Source: Eubacterium sp. AF22-9
GTDB taxonomy: Bacteria > Bacillota > Clostridia > Lachnospirales > Lachnospiraceae
Reading direction: 5' to 3'
Length of the DNA stretch: 64,000 nt
NCBI GenBank assembly: GCA_003458705.1
Contig: QRVH01000004.1
Span: 38,337-102,336, forward strand
The notes under the pieces were generated by a model. That model ran no database searches. It had not been told where the DNA came from and saw only the letters and a list, made by a program, of their open reading frames with translations. The position numbers and the translations under genes were made by a program. Shown here in pieces: positions 36,875-45,342 of this stretch; positions within the stretch are counted from its first letter, which is position 1; each line of letters starts with the position of its first letter.

Positions 36875-38773
36875 CTACGCTGATATGCTCTTACCAGTAT
36901 ACAACTGATAATATCTGCCCTTCTCTTCCATGAGCTGGTCGTGTGTTCCACGCTCGATAATTCTTCCCTGCTCCATAACCATAATACAGTCTGCATTACG
37001 GACTGTAGAAAGTCTGTGTGCAATAACAAATGACGTTCTTCCTGCCATAAGCGCATCCATACCCTTCTGGACAAGACGCTCTGTTCTTGTATCAATAGAT
37101 GAAGTAGCTTCATCAAGAATAAGTACAGGAGGGTCTGCTACAGCTGCTCTTGCAATTGCAAGAAGCTGTCTCTGTCCCTGGCTTAAATTAGCACCTCCGC
37201 CATGAAGCACAGTGTTATAGCCATCAGGAAGTCTCTTGATGAATCCGTCAGCATTGGCAAGTCTTGCTGCAGCGATACATTCCTCATCACTCGCCTCAAG
37301 TCTTCCGTATCTGATATTATCCATGATTGTACCCGTAAATAGGTTAGTATCCTGAAGAACGATACCAAGGCTTCGTCTTAAATCATTTTTCTTAATATTG
37401 TTGATGTTAATTCCATCATATCTGATCTTACCATCCTGAATATCATAGAACCTGTTGATAAGATTAGTAATTGTAGTTTTTCCTGCTCCGGTACTTCCGA
37501 CAAATGCAATCTTCTGTCCCGGTGTAGCATACATTTTAATATCGTGAAGTACCATTTTGTCCGGATTATAGCCAAAGTCAACTCTGTCAAATGTTACATC
37601 ACCAGCAAGTCTTGTGTACTCTGCACTGTTACCATCCTTTGCAGGCTTCTTCCAAGCCCACATCTCAGTATTTTCTTTAGTCTCAATAAGCTCATTGTTC
37701 TTGTTGTATCTTACATTTACAAGCTCAACGAAACCTTCGTCAACCTCCGGCTTCTCGTCACATAACTCAAATACTCTTCCGGCACCAGCCATCGCCATAA
37801 CGATACTGCTCACCTGCTGGCTTATCTGGGTTACAGGCTGTGTAAAGCTCTTGTTAAGACTTAAGAAAGCAACAAGTGTACCAATTGTAAGTCCTGAAAA
37901 ATCACTCAGAGCAAGAATACCACCAACTATTGCACATAATACATAGCTGATATTACCTATATTACCATTAACAGGCATTGTGATATTAGCAACCTTGTTA
38001 GCGTTATTGGCACTCTCACGAAGCCTGTTGTTAATCTCCTTAAACTGCTCAATACTCTTATCCTCGTGGCAGAACACCTTGACAACCTTCTGTCCTTCCA
38101 TCATTTCCTCGATATAAGCATTAACCTTACCGATATCCTTCTGCTGCTCAACGAAATATTTTCCGGAAAGTGCACTCAGCTTAGAAGTTACATAAAGCAT
38201 AATAACAACCATCACAACCGATACGATTGTAAGCGGAATATCAAGCACAATCATACTTACAAATGTAGATACAAGTGTAATGCATGAATTGATAACCTGA
38301 GGTATACTCTGACTTATAAGCTGTCTTAATGTGTCGATATCGTTAGTATATACTGACATGATATCGCCGTGTGCATGAGTATCAAAATACTTAATAGGAA
38401 GTGACTCCATATTAGTAAACAGCTCTAATCTCAACTTCTTTAAAGTTCCCTGACCAACATTTACCATAATTCTGTTGTAGCAATATGAACATAATACACC
38501 GACCATAAGAACTGCAGCGAGCTTGATAAGTGCGCCTGCAAGCGGTGCATAATCATGTACTGCTGACTGTGTCAGCGGAATAATATAACTGTCAATAAGC
38601 TTCTGGATAAACAGCGTTGCTATCAGTGTTGTAAGCGCTGAAACAAGAATGCACACAAGCACTGCTATACACGAAAACTTGTAATTCTTTAAAATATATC
38701 CAAGCAGCCTCTTCATAAGAGGAAGTGGATTTTCTTTATTCTTCTTATTCTTCATATCAATATTCTTATCCAT
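36875..38773 (-). CDS. ABC exporter half-transporter, canonical ATP site
   Basis: A 632-residue membrane-ATPase fusion (MdlB/YheH-like). Six membrane helices span about 30-320, with the type IV exporter fold. The nucleotide-binding domain follows with Walker A VGSTGAGKTTI, Q-loop VLQDTNLFTGT, signature LSQGQRQLLAIARA and Walker B with catalytic Glu, ILDEATSSID, then VIAHRLSTVRNAD. An insertion of about 30 residues between domains (KENTEMWAWKKP) is characteristic of this partner in Firmicute heterodimers. Start ATG 38773 follows AGGAGG. It lies ten bases after its partner; the pair is under the MarR gene. Confidence 0.94.
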   Translation of the reverse strand: MDKNIDMKNKKNKENPLPLMKRLLGYILKNYKFSCIAVLVCILVSALTTLIATLFIQKLIDSYIIPLTQSAVHDYAPLAGALIKLAAVLMVGVLCSYCYNRIMVNVGQGTLKKLRLELFTNMESLPIKYFDTHAHGDIMSVYTNDIDTLRQLISQSIPQVINSCITLVSTFVSMIVLDIPLTIVSVVMVVIMLYVTSKLSALSGKYFVEQQKDIGKVNAYIEEMMEGQKVVKVFCHEDKSIEQFKEINNRLRESANNANKVANITMPVNGNIGNISYVLCAIVGGILALSDFSGLTIGTLVAFLSLNKSFTQPVTQISQQVSSIVMAMAGAGRVFELCDEKPEVDEGFVELVNVRYNKNNELIETKENTEMWAWKKPAKDGNSAEYTRLAGDVTFDRVDFGYNPDKMVLHDIKMYATPGQKIAFVGSTGAGKTTITNLINRFYDIQDGKIRYDGININNIKKNDLRRSLGIVLQDTNLFTGTIMDNIRYGRLEASDEECIAAARLANADGFIKRLPDGYNTVLHGGGANLSQGQRQLLAIARAAVADPPVLILDEATSSIDTRTERLVQKGMDALMAGRTSFVIAHRLSTVRNADCIMVMEQGRIIERGTHDQLMEEKGRYYQLYTGKSISA

Positions 38774-38783
38774 ATGCTGCCTC

Positions 38784-40529
38784 CTATTCTCCTGCCTCGT
38801 CAAAATCACCGCCGCCCTGTGTCTGGACCTCGTAGATTTCGCGGTAAACTTTATTGTTCTCAACAAGATTTTCATGAGTATCAAAACCACTCACACAGCC
38901 ATTCTCAAGCACCAATATTCTGTCTGCGTCCTGAATACTTGAAATTCTCTGTGATACGATAATCTTGGTAGTTCCTGGTATCTTTGTTGCAAATGCTTTC
39001 TTAATCTTAGCGTCTGTGGCTGTATCAACAGCACTTGTTGAATCATCAAGAATAAGAACCTTCGGGTGCTTAAGCAGCGCTCTTGCGATACAGAGTCTCT
39101 GTCTCTGACCACCGGAAACATTGCTTCCACCCTGCTCAATCCATGTATTGTATTTATCAGGCATTCTCTCAATGAATTCATCTGCACAGGCCTGACGGCA
39201 GGCTTCTATGCAATCCTCCTCAGACGCATTTTCATCACCCCATCTCAAATTATCAAGAATAGTTCCTGAGAAAAGCACATTTTTCTGAAGAACAACTGAA
39301 ACCTCATTACGAAGAGTTTCGAGGTCGTAGTCTCTTACATCAATTCCGCCTACGCATACAGAACCATCCTTAACATCGTACAGTCGGCTTATCAGATTAA
39401 CGAAGCTTGATTTACCACAACCAGTTCCGCCGATAATACCGATTGTCTCACCCGCATTTATATGGATATCTATATCTTCAAGGGCATCCTTGTCGCTGTC
39501 CTTCTTGTATGTGAAGTTCACATGGTTGAAATCAATTCTTCCATCAGGTACTTCCATCACCGGATTCTCAGGATTAGTTATATCTGCCTTCTCGTTAAGA
39601 ACCTCAGCAATTCGTCTTGCACTCGCTGCACTCATTGATACCATAACAAATATCATAGAAAGCATCATAAGTGCCATCATCATGCTCATTACATAGCTGA
39701 ACATTGATGTCAGATTACCCGTTGTCATAGTTCCATCTGTAATAAAATGTGCCGCAAACCACGAAAGTGCAATAATACTTCCATATATAACAAACATCAT
39801 AATAGGATTGTTGAATGCAAGCCATGATTCCGCCTTAACAAATGTCTTATAAAGATTCTCGGCAGCCTTACTGAATTTCTTATTCTCATGGTCTTCTCTT
39901 ACAAATGCTTTGACAACTCTGATTCCTGTGACATTCTCCTGGACACTTGCATTTAAATCATCATATTTGGCAAAACCTTCTGTGAATATTGGAGTCACCT
40001 TATATATAATAAAGAAAAGTACAAACCCAAGAAAAATAAGCGCACCTAAGAATATAAGACTTAATGTAGGATTGATAACAAAACACATAACCATACTACA
40101 TATCATCATAAGTGGTGCTCTTACTGCAATTCTTAAAATCATCTGATATGCATTCTGCACATTTGTAACATCAGTAGTCATACGGGTAATAAGACCTGCT
40201 GTGCTGTATTTGTCTATATTAGAGAATGCGAAGTTCTGGATATTCGAATAGATTCCCTCTCTTAAGTTACATGCAAATCCAGTAGAGGCCAAAGCCGCAT
40301 ATTTCCCTGCCTGAATTCCAGCAAACAGACTTATAAATGCAAGCACAAGCATAAGTCCGCCATACATTAACACCTTGCTCATGTCTCCCGCCTGAATACC
40401 CTTATCGATAATACTTGCCGTAACAAACGGAATAAGTATTTCCATAAGAACTTCAACAATTATATATATTGGCGTCTTTATCGAGACTCTTTTATACTCA
40501 CCAATATATGACGATAAAGTTTTTAACAT
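38784..40529 (-). CDS. ABC exporter half-transporter, degenerate ATP site
   Basis: A 581-residue MdlA/YheI-like half. Six membrane helices span about 15-310, then an ATPase domain with IGGTGCGKSSF, VLQKNVLFSGT, VSGGQRQRLCIARA, and ILDDSTSAVD in which Asp replaces the catalytic Glu, followed by SQRISSIQDAD where the switch His is Gln. These two changes mark the degenerate site of heterodimeric exporters. Together with the next gene it forms a multidrug or peptide exporter in the cytoplasmic membrane. Its start codon overlaps the MarR gene stop by seven bases. Confidence 0.94.
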   Translation of the reverse strand: MLKTLSSYIGEYKRVSIKTPIYIIVEVLMEILIPFVTASIIDKGIQAGDMSKVLMYGGLMLVLAFISLFAGIQAGKYAALASTGFACNLREGIYSNIQNFAFSNIDKYSTAGLITRMTTDVTNVQNAYQMILRIAVRAPLMMICSMVMCFVINPTLSLIFLGALIFLGFVLFFIIYKVTPIFTEGFAKYDDLNASVQENVTGIRVVKAFVREDHENKKFSKAAENLYKTFVKAESWLAFNNPIMMFVIYGSIIALSWFAAHFITDGTMTTGNLTSMFSYVMSMMMALMMLSMIFVMVSMSAASARRIAEVLNEKADITNPENPVMEVPDGRIDFNHVNFTYKKDSDKDALEDIDIHINAGETIGIIGGTGCGKSSFVNLISRLYDVKDGSVCVGGIDVRDYDLETLRNEVSVVLQKNVLFSGTILDNLRWGDENASEEDCIEACRQACADEFIERMPDKYNTWIEQGGSNVSGGQRQRLCIARALLKHPKVLILDDSTSAVDTATDAKIKKAFATKIPGTTKIIVSQRISSIQDADRILVLENGCVSGFDTHENLVENNKVYREIYEVQTQGGGDFDEAGE

Positions 40530-40978
40530 TTCTTACACTTCCTTTCACAGTTATTCACATCATCGTATACTTTTTGTAACAGACGGTGTAATTCTTCTTT
40601 TTCATCAGCAGAAAGCGCTGAAAGAAACCATTTTTCTTTGTCATGCATTGCCTTGCCTGCATGAACGCACATGGCTCTGCCCTTGTCTGTTATTCTCACA
40701 TGCTTGACTCTCTTATCTGAAGGGTCATAGAAGCTTTCTATCATCCCCTTCTTTTCAAGCCTTGCTGCTGTTCCCGCTATTGTCGCCTGGGCTACGCCAA
40801 AGTGCTTCTCTAGCTCCTTAAGCGTAATACATTCATCTTTAGTTTCATTAATTATCATAAGCATCTTAACCTGTGAAGATGTCATGTCATCTGCTCTTAA
40901 CTCCTCATTGGCACATCTTCCAAGAATATCATTAAGACGCTTTATAAGTTCTCCACAATGGAGTGACTCTCGCTGCAT
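40523..40978 (-). CDS. MarR-family transcriptional regulator
   Basis: A 151-residue winged-helix repressor. The recognition region is LKELEKHFGVAQATIAGTAARLEKKGMIES (about 55-84; core ITLKELEKHFGVAQATI), followed by the wing DPSDKRVKHVRITDKGRA with its conserved DxR. The C terminus is Cys/Lys rich (NNCERKCKKC), possibly a thiol or metal sensor (inference). It overlaps the first ABC exporter gene and most likely represses its own operon. A short inverted repeat lies 10-33 bases upstream. Confidence 0.92.
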   Translation of the reverse strand: MQRESLHCGELIKRLNDILGRCANEELRADDMTSSQVKMLMIINETKDECITLKELEKHFGVAQATIAGTAARLEKKGMIESFYDPSDKRVKHVRITDKGRAMCVHAGKAMHDKEKWFLSALSADEKEELHRLLQKVYDDVNNCERKCKKC

Positions 40979-40988
40979 ATCTGCTCCC

Positions 40989-41011
40989 TTCGTAACAAAA
41001 CGACATACGAA
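40989..41011. promoter_or_regulatory. Candidate MarR operator
   Basis: Inverted repeat TTCGTA (40989-40994) and TACGAA (41006-41011) with an 11-base spacer, just before the MarR-gene ribosome site. Six-base arms are short, so this is tentative. Confidence 0.35.
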
Positions 41012-41068
41012 CCTGCCATTCTTTTAATAAAAATCTTAAGTCGCCTTGCTATATTACAAAAATGACAG

Positions 41069-41100
41069 CACGCTGTCAATAGCGCGCTGTCATTTTTATT
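41069..41100. terminator. Terminator after second phosphofructokinase
   Basis: Stem AATGACAGC-a-CGCT / AGCG-c-GCTGTCATT with flanking A and T runs, 13 bases beyond the stop of the minus-strand phosphofructokinase-like gene. Confidence 0.88.
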
Positions 41101-41112
41101 TAATATTTAATG

Positions 41113-42341
41113 TTATCTGTAATAAGCAGGCTTCAGATGAACCGGAACACCATCTGAGTATTCAGCAATATTAGTTCCCTGAATAAGTGGCCTTACATAC
41201 TTAATATACTCATCAGAAATATCTGTTCCCTCTGCGGTTATCCACTCTGCTGGGAACTTCTTTTCCTTGTTGCATATATCGTTCACATCTGCAAGTCCGT
41301 AATTAATCTCATATCCGTTAGTATCATCTCTTTCAAATGTAATCATTTTTCCAGTTTCACCGTCAAGAGCTGCTACAACCGCTGCCTTTCCTGCTTTTCG
41401 GCTTCATCAATATCTGTTGCTGAAGCAAGAAGTGATGAGCATCTCTGTGGAAGATTAAGCTCAATACTTCTACATTTAATTCCAAATTCTGCTTTAACAT
41501 AGTTCTCAAGATACTTTCCACAGCCTGTAAGCATCTTATGTCCAAAGCCATCAACCGATGCCGCATCTGCATATTCACATATGAATCTGCCGTCTTTGTC
41601 CGCAATTCCTTCTGATACGCACACAACAACTGCAGTTTCCTGTTCAAGTGCCATCTTAAGTGACTTCTTGAATTCTTCCATATCAAATGCATGCTCTGGC
41701 ATATATATAAGATAAGGATTTCTGCTATACTCTGTTCTTGCAAGTACTGATGCCGCTGTAACCCAGCCTGCATGCCTTCCCATAAGCTCAACAATTGTCA
41801 CAGACGGGTGTGCATAACATGTTGCATCAAGTATAATTTCTCTTAATGTTGAAGCAACATATTTGGCAGTTGAGCCATACCCTGGCGTATGATCTGTCAT
41901 AACAAGATCATTATCAATTGTCTTAGGTACACCTATAAATCTGATGTCCGATTTCTCCAACAATGCCACTCTTGATAATTTTGAAACTGTATCCATTGAA
42001 TCATTGCCACCAATATAGAACACATATCCAATGTTCATCTGTGCAAATGTATCAAACAATTTATCATACACCTTATCCCCTAAATCTTCTGGAAGCATAT
42101 ACCTGCAGCTTCCAAGAAAAGAAGCCGGTGTTATCTTTAATCTGTCAATCGGCTCATTATCTGCCACTTCAGAAAGATTAATAAAATTGCCTGCCAGAAA
42201 TCCCTCAATTCCATGCACCATGCCATACACAGTGCCAATCTTTTCCTTATTTCTAAGTCCTTCCTCAATCACTCCATATAATGATGAATTAATAACCGCT
42301 GTTGGTCCGCCTGACTGACCTACCAGAATATTCTTTAACAT
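41113..42341 (-). pseudogene. Second PPi-type phosphofructokinase, frameshifted
   Basis: Paralog of the enzyme at 35588-36811, about 409 residues when repaired. It keeps GQSGGPTAVINSS, GGNDSMDTVSKL, GVPKTIDNDL and ELMGRHAGW, so it too belongs to the GGND/PKTIDND pyrophosphate group. At the TTTT of 41395-41398 one base is missing (coding-strand AAAAA to AAAA). The raw frame then reads EKQERQRL and stops at about 41373, but the neighbouring frame continues EKAGKAAVVAALDGETGKMITFERDD to the normal C terminus ending at 41113. Start ATG 42341 has AGGAGG seven bases upstream; ATG 42347 is too close to it. Dead gene or sequence error cannot be separated here. Confidence 0.85.
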
Positions 42342-42429
42342 ACTCATGCCTCCTACCTTGTTGCTGTTGCTTAGATTGTATCACCTGTCAATTATTGATT
42401 GCAACATGATAATAATGTTCCTTAACAAG

Positions 42430-42458
42430 TTGACACATTTCCACTAAGCGTATAATAT
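42430..42458 (+). promoter_or_regulatory. Promoter of dtd
   Basis: TTGACA (42430-42435) with TAATAT (42453-42458) at 17 bases; an overlapping TATAAT at 42451 would give a 15-base spacer. Confidence 0.55.
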
Positions 42459-42508
42459 TCAATTATTCACACAAGGCGCTTAAAAGCAGCGCAGGAATGG
42501 AGTTTAAT

Positions 42509-42955
42509 ATGAGATTTGTAATCCAGCGTGTTAATCACGCAAGTGTTAAGATAGACGGTGAAGTTGTTGGAAACATCGGACATGGACTTCTGATTCTTTT
42601 CGGGGCTGGTCAGGACGACACAGAAGATATGCTTCCAAAATATGTAGACAAAATATGCAAAATGCGTATTTTTGAAGACGAGAATGGCAAAACTAATCTG
42701 TCACTGGCAGATGTAGGCGGAGAACTGCTTATTGTAAGTCAGTTTACACTTTATGCGGACTGCCGCAAAGGCAACCGCCCAAGCTTTACTAATGCCGGCG
42801 CGCCTGATATGGCTAACGCTCTCTATGAAAAATTCGTCGCAATGTGCCGTGAGCGTGTTCCTAAAGTTGAAACCGGCAGATTCGGTGCTGATATGAAGGT
42901 CAGCCTTGAGAACGACGGACCATTCACAATACTGATAGATAGTGAGGATTTCTGA
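42509..42955 (+). CDS. dtd: D-aminoacyl-tRNA deacylase
   Basis: DTD, 148 residues, normal length. It removes D-amino acids and glycine wrongly attached to t[24 protein letters not shown] is the family N terminus. The catalytic-site motifs are [17 protein letters not shown] (about 78-94) and the Gly-cisPro loop NDGPFTILI near the C terminus. The start is ATG 42509 with GGAG six bases upstream; ATG 42497 precedes that site. A small conserved gene follows one base after its stop. Confidence 0.95.
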   Translation: MRFVIQRVNHASVKIDGEVVGNIGHGLLILFGAGQDDTEDMLPKYVDKICKMRIFEDENGKTNLSLADVGGELLIVSQFTLYADCRKGNRPSFTNAGAPDMANALYEKFVAMCRERVPKVETGRFGADMKVSLENDGPFTILIDSEDF

Positions 42956-42956
42956 T

Positions 42957-43229
42957 ATGTTTAGAATGTGGTGTAAGCTCTTTGACGACAGAGGGCATCT
43001 TATCAAAGACACTGTAATTAAAAATGCGGATTCTGATTTAAACAGAACCCGCAAAATATTCGCTGCCATCCACGATGCATGCTATGAATTCGACCTTGCC
43101 GAGCCAATCTGGCTTGATTCCAATGTCACCGAATTCCAGCGTCACTCAAAAGTCCGCTTTACCAAAGACAACTTTGTTGAAGATATCGAATTTGCTTATA
43201 TGGAAATTGAGGTTATTGAGGAGGATTAG
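42957..43229 (+). CDS. Small hypothetical protein downstream of dtd
   Basis: A 90-residue soluble, acidic protein (MFRMWCKLFDDRGHLIKD onward, ending VIEED) with no motif I recognise. Its composition and the tight link to dtd (one base between TGA and ATG, with GAGG 9 bases upstream inside dtd) suggest a real, co-translated gene. It is followed directly by a terminator. The sequence pattern, with regular tryptophans and acidic residues, suggests a compact alpha/beta fold; function unknown. Confidence 0.75.
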   Translation: MFRMWCKLFDDRGHLIKDTVIKNADSDLNRTRKIFAAIHDACYEFDLAEPIWLDSNVTEFQRHSKVRFTKDNFVEDIEFAYMEIEVIEED

Positions 43230-43234
43230 CAACA

Positions 43235-43256
43235 GGAGGGCTTATAACTGCCCTCC
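43235..43256 (+). terminator. Terminator of the dtd operon
   Basis: GGAGGGC-ttataact-GCCCTCC stem six bases after the stop of the small gene; the following T-tract is weak. Confidence 0.65.
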
Positions 43257-43310
43257 CGCTCTATTTGGTCTTAACTCTGACCTTCTTTCCTGAAAATGCA
43301 ATTCCAAATT

Positions 43311-45122
43311 TCAGGATATCATAATTCCTTCCTGCTTCATCTCAGAATCATATCTCATATTATCAATCTGAGTCAGTGCCTCGTCTGCAAATGTATCAAG
43401 TAAATCTGCACTCAATCCATTCTTCCATTTTAATTCCAATATAATTCCCGGATACCTGTTTTCTCTTGGAATAAGGCTGATATCATATCTTCCATCGCCT
43501 GATTCCCTGTTAGATTTAATCTTATACTGGTTATCCATCAATGCAATCAGACCAAGCATTAAACCATGATAAAAGCCCTCTGCTCCTCCATCATAAAAAC
43601 TTATGGATTTATCCATGTATTCGGATATTGCAGCCTGCAATTTTTTATAATCATTTGCATAAAGACTCTCCGCAATCTTGTTAGCAGTAGTTCTTGTGAT
43701 AGCACCTATCTGCAGCAAATGTGACAAAATTTCATTCTTGTAAACCGCTGCAATTTCCCTGTTAGGAATGGAAACCTCGCACAGATATGAACCATCTGCC
43801 TGCAAATTTTTTCTCGGTGTTTTCAAATATCCTGCCACTAACAACAGACTATATATATTAGCCGGATCTTCTGCAATCGACCTGTATACAACATTCTGAT
43901 CAATTCTGGCAATAACAGGCTCTCCCTGTAAAAGTGCATAAAGTCTCTCCGTTATGTCATCAGTAGCAATTTCAAGTACATCTTCAAGAATCTCATTCTT
44001 TCCTGTATTAACCCAATATGCCTGTGGAATACCGCCTTTAGAAATATAATTGATAACCGACCACGGATTGTATATCTCCTCGTTACCAAATAAATATCCA
44101 TCATACCATTCTTTCAGTTCCTTTTCTTTACCTGACATACCATAATATTCAAGCATTGCTTTTACTTCATCACCTGTAAATCCGAAGAAGCTGTCATACG
44201 CTTCATCCATAACTGAATTAACTGTCAGATTATTAAGTCCACTAAATATACTTTCCTGTGCAATACGAAGAATTCCAGTAAGAAATCCATACGAAAGATT
44301 TCTGTTATCTTTAAATGCTCCTGAGAAGAAATTTCTCATAAATCCAATAATCTCATCATAGAAATCTTTTGAATATCCTTCCTGTATAGGCGTATCGTAT
44401 TCATCAATTATAATAATCGGTGCTTTGCCATAATGCACAGCCAGCATTTTTGACAAACGCTCAAGTGCAGAAGTAAGTTCAACTTCATTGGCTGTGCCAT
44501 TAAGAATCTTTAAAAAATTCTCCTTTTCATACTCTGACAGCTTATCACTGTTAAGCAATTCCTGATGTCGTCCAAATTCTTCCTGCAAAAGTCCACGAAT
44601 CTTATCAATAGTTTCCTGCCATGTATCAAATTTAACATCTTTAAATGTGAGAAAAATCACCGGGTACTTACCCTGATGCGAACGGTATTCTTCTCCACAC
44701 TGCCAGATTGCCTGATTTTTAAAATATTTGCTTGTATCCTCATCAGATATCTCAAAGAAAACCCTTAACATATCCATATTCAGGGTCTTTCCAAATCTTC
44801 TAGGTCTCGTAAACAATGATACCAATGGCTTCTGGTCAAGAAATTCCTTGATTAATAATGTCTTATCTACATAATAATATTCTGACTGTGCACGCACATA
44901 ATCTGATATCCCAATAGGAAGTGCCTTCAAGCCCTTTCCCCCGGATTTCTTTACATACTTTCCCGTTGAAACCCTTTTATCAGCAGGTTTTGCTGCATCA
45001 TCAGGAATTCTCCATGTTCCATTCTCCTTAACAGCCCCAGCTACTTTTCCTTTTTTGCACATATCATTCACAGCTCTTGAAGAAATTCCCCATTCTGCAG
45101 CTTTTTCTTTACAACTTTTCAT
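43311..45122 (-). CDS. AAA-ATPase-like / PD-(D/E)XK nuclease-like protein with HTH
   Basis: A 603-residue protein of the large AAA-ATPase_like plus PD-(D/E)XK nuclease-superfamily group found in many copies in gut anaerobes. Residues 1-45 form a small helix-turn-helix (KEKAAEWGISSRAVNDMCKKG). YYYVDKTLLIKEFLDQ and SLFTRPRRFGKTLNMDML are the family P-loop region, and IIIIDEYDTPIQ the Walker B-like segment. The C-terminal nuclease-like core has YDISLIPRENRYPGIILELKW (D, then ELK; quoted in part: YDISLI and ILELKW). Function is unproven; ties to mobile elements or defence have been proposed for such families. Start ATG 45122 with AGGAGG; a repeat-rich region lies upstream. Confidence 0.85.
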   Translation of the reverse strand: MKSCKEKAAEWGISSRAVNDMCKKGKVAGAVKENGTWRIPDDAAKPADKRVSTGKYVKKSGGKGLKALPIGISDYVRAQSEYYYVDKTLLIKEFLDQKPLVSLFTRPRRFGKTLNMDMLRVFFEISDEDTSKYFKNQAIWQCGEEYRSHQGKYPVIFLTFKDVKFDTWQETIDKIRGLLQEEFGRHQELLNSDKLSEYEKENFLKILNGTANEVELTSALERLSKMLAVHYGKAPIIIIDEYDTPIQEGYSKDFYDEIIGFMRNFFSGAFKDNRNLSYGFLTGILRIAQESIFSGLNNLTVNSVMDEAYDSFFGFTGDEVKAMLEYYGMSGKEKELKEWYDGYLFGNEEIYNPWSVINYISKGGIPQAYWVNTGKNEILEDVLEIATDDITERLYALLQGEPVIARIDQNVVYRSIAEDPANIYSLLLVAGYLKTPRKNLQADGSYLCEVSIPNREIAAVYKNEILSHLLQIGAITRTTANKIAESLYANDYKKLQAAISEYMDKSISFYDGGAEGFYHGLMLGLIALMDNQYKIKSNRESGDGRYDISLIPRENRYPGIILELKWKNGLSADLLDTFADEALTQIDNMRYDSEMKQEGIMIS

Positions 45123-45185
45123 CTGAACCTCCTCTGTCACTCCCACCGTCAACAATATATCTTACGCAAATTATAGCATTTTATA

Positions 45186-45259
45186 CGAAGAATATCAACT
45201 TTCGTCCGCAATATATCAATTTTAGCACGAAGAATATCAATTTAATTTGATATATTGCG
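45186..45259. repeat. Interleaved direct and inverted repeats before the AAA-ATPase gene
   Basis: CGAAGAATATCAA occurs at 45186-45198 and 45228-45240. CGCAATATATCAA at 45207-45219 is inverted as TTGATATATTGCG at 45247-45259. All four share ATATCAA and could be binding sites for the helix-turn-helix of the adjacent protein (inference). Confidence 0.7.
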
Positions 45260-45301
45260 TTTTGAAAAAACATTCTTCTTTTTAACATTTAATTATAGTG
45301 A

Positions 45302-45333
45302 AAATGCGGACTCCTCTCGGAATCCGCATTTTT
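45302..45333. terminator. Terminator after the M56 peptidase gene
   Basis: AAATGCGGA / TCCGCATTT stem with an 11-base loop and flanking A and T runs. Confidence 0.85.
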
Positions 45334-45342
45334 ATATTAAAT

